Notes under the pieces: model-generated
Told to the model about the DNA's origin: nothing
Databases searched by the model: none
Seen by the model: the letters and a program-made list of their open reading frames with translations, nothing else
Made by a program: the position numbers and the translations under genes
Part shown: piece after piece, positions 63,438 through 64,000 of the stretch
Layout of the letters: the number at the start of each line of letters is the position of its first letter
Numbering within the stretch: the first letter of the stretch is position 1
Source: SHZI01 sp031395645
Lineage (GTDB): Bacteria; Pseudomonadota; Gammaproteobacteria; Steroidobacterales; GCA-2729495
DNA length: 64,000 bases
Reading direction: 5' to 3'
NCBI GenBank assembly: GCA_031395645.1
Contig: JANNJM010000087.1
Location: 186,001 to 250,000, forward strand

Positions 63438-64000
63438 ATGTTGAAATATATAGCGACCGTAACGCTGCTGGTTAACCATCTGGCCACTGTTGAAGCACCG
63501 TACGAGCAGCAGCTGGGGTACCAACCGGTCCACCGCGGCGTGATCAGCGCGGAGCAGGCCGCGCTCTGGGGGGCACCCGGCATGACGGGACGACCGTTCG
63601 TGATCCTGCAACCCGCCGGCGAGCGTCCTGTGTACCTGCGTTTCATTGAAGACCCGGCGGCAACCGTCCCTGAAGCGGGCACGACCTTCGGCTGGAACGC
63701 GATCGAGAACCTGGTGCAGGACCCCGACGCGCTCGTCCAGCAGTTCGCAGGAACCGCATTCAATGTCGTCGGACCGCCAAAGGATCTCTGGCAGGCTCCG
63801 GATGCGCCCCGGGCGATGCAGGCCATCGGTCCGGCCCGGGAGTTTCTCTACTTCACGCGGGTCATCCCCGCCGGCTTCCCCATTCCGATGACGCCCGCAG
63901 CGGCGCCGGTGGACCGGGTTTTCATCATGGTCGTTGGCGGTCCCTCGATGACGGCGTTGCAGGACTTCTATGGAAAATCCCTGGGCCTGGCGGTCGGCAA
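63438..64000 (+). CDS. VOC (glyoxalase/dioxygenase fold) family protein, partial at right edge
   Basis: First 187 codons of a gene that runs off the window; it has no stop inside it. Translation from the ATG reads MLKYIATVTLLVNHLATVEA and then FVILQPAGERPVYLRFIED and GWNAIENLVQDPDALVQQF, the paired beta-alpha-beta-beta-beta modules of VOC proteins. A second module begins near VFIMVVGGPSMTALQDFY. Such proteins are metal-dependent lyases, dioxygenases or resistance proteins; nothing in the visible part decides which. It is divergent from the MFS gene. Confidence 0.8.
   Translation, partial: MLKYIATVTLLVNHLATVEAPYEQQLGYQPVHRGVISAEQAALWGAPGMTGRPFVILQPAGERPVYLRFIEDPAATVPEAGTTFGWNAIENLVQDPDALVQQFAGTAFNVVGPPKDLWQAPDAPRAMQAIGPAREFLYFTRVIPAGFPIPMTPAAAPVDRVFIMVVGGPSMTALQDFYGKSLGLAVG

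Overview
The window reads as one continuous stretch of a GC-rich gammaproteobacterial chromosome. Four features point that way: a glyW-cysT-leuZ-like tRNA trio directly behind uvrC-pgsA, as in Escherichia coli; the fabG-acpP-fabF-pabC-mltG-tmk-holB-pilZ order; a System I (ccmABCDEFGHI) cytochrome c maturation operon; and a type II secretion pseudopilin operon beside a rhombosortase. AddA/AddB-like repair genes, a class II DAHP synthase and thrA-thrC without thrB suggest a lineage away from the enterics, for example an uncultured Nevskiales/Steroidobacterales/Woeseiales-like group (inference). I see no phage, integrase, insertion sequence, CRISPR array or rRNA. Genes are packed tightly and no gene-free stretch exceeds about 300 bases.

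Layout. 1-5.9 kb: MFS exporter and atypical epimerase (leftward), a rightward DUF120-HAD fusion, then leftward CaiB-type CoA transferase, P-loop ATPase and HNH protein. 6-10.4 kb: thrA, thrC and a NERD-domain membrane protein. 10.4-17.6 kb, leftward: tatD, acnA, mnmA, nudJ, a small helical protein, purB. 17.7-25.4 kb, rightward: fumC, a CoA-type Nudix hydrolase, mazG, a glycine-zipper protein, DAHP synthase, uvrC, pgsA and three tRNAs. 25.4-33.5 kb: a leftward FHA protein, then the complete ccm operon. 33.6-40.7 kb: lipocalin, GlpQ-like diesterase, ferredoxin reductase-like flavoprotein, TIR-like protein, EEP phosphodiesterase, FadJ-like enzyme and a double cNMP-rhodanese protein. 40.7-49 kb, leftward: the pilZ-to-fabG cluster plus rhombosortase. 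49.1-54.8 kb: gspGHIJKLMN. 54.8-63.3 kb, leftward: AddA-like helicase-nuclease, AddB-like nuclease, AlaA-like aminotransferase, MFS carrier. The right edge holds a partial VOC protein.

Most genes are housekeeping: TCA cycle, threonine, folate and fatty acid synthesis, replication, DNA repair, cytochrome c assembly and protein secretion. Items that stand out are: (1) a fused archaeal-type CTP-dependent riboflavin kinase domain and HAD phosphatase, possibly an FMN kinase/FMN phosphatase; (2) an HNH protein whose presumed general-base histidine is arginine, next to a P-loop ATPase; (3) a stand-alone ThsB-like TIR protein divergent from an EEP phosphodiesterase; (4) a double cNMP-binding plus rhodanese protein; (5) two short perfect tandem duplications, each exactly at a gene junction; and (6) an AT-rich hairpin that would hide the holB ribosome binding site. 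No obviously complete new multi-gene system is visible; the riboflavin fusion is the best candidate for undescribed biochemistry.
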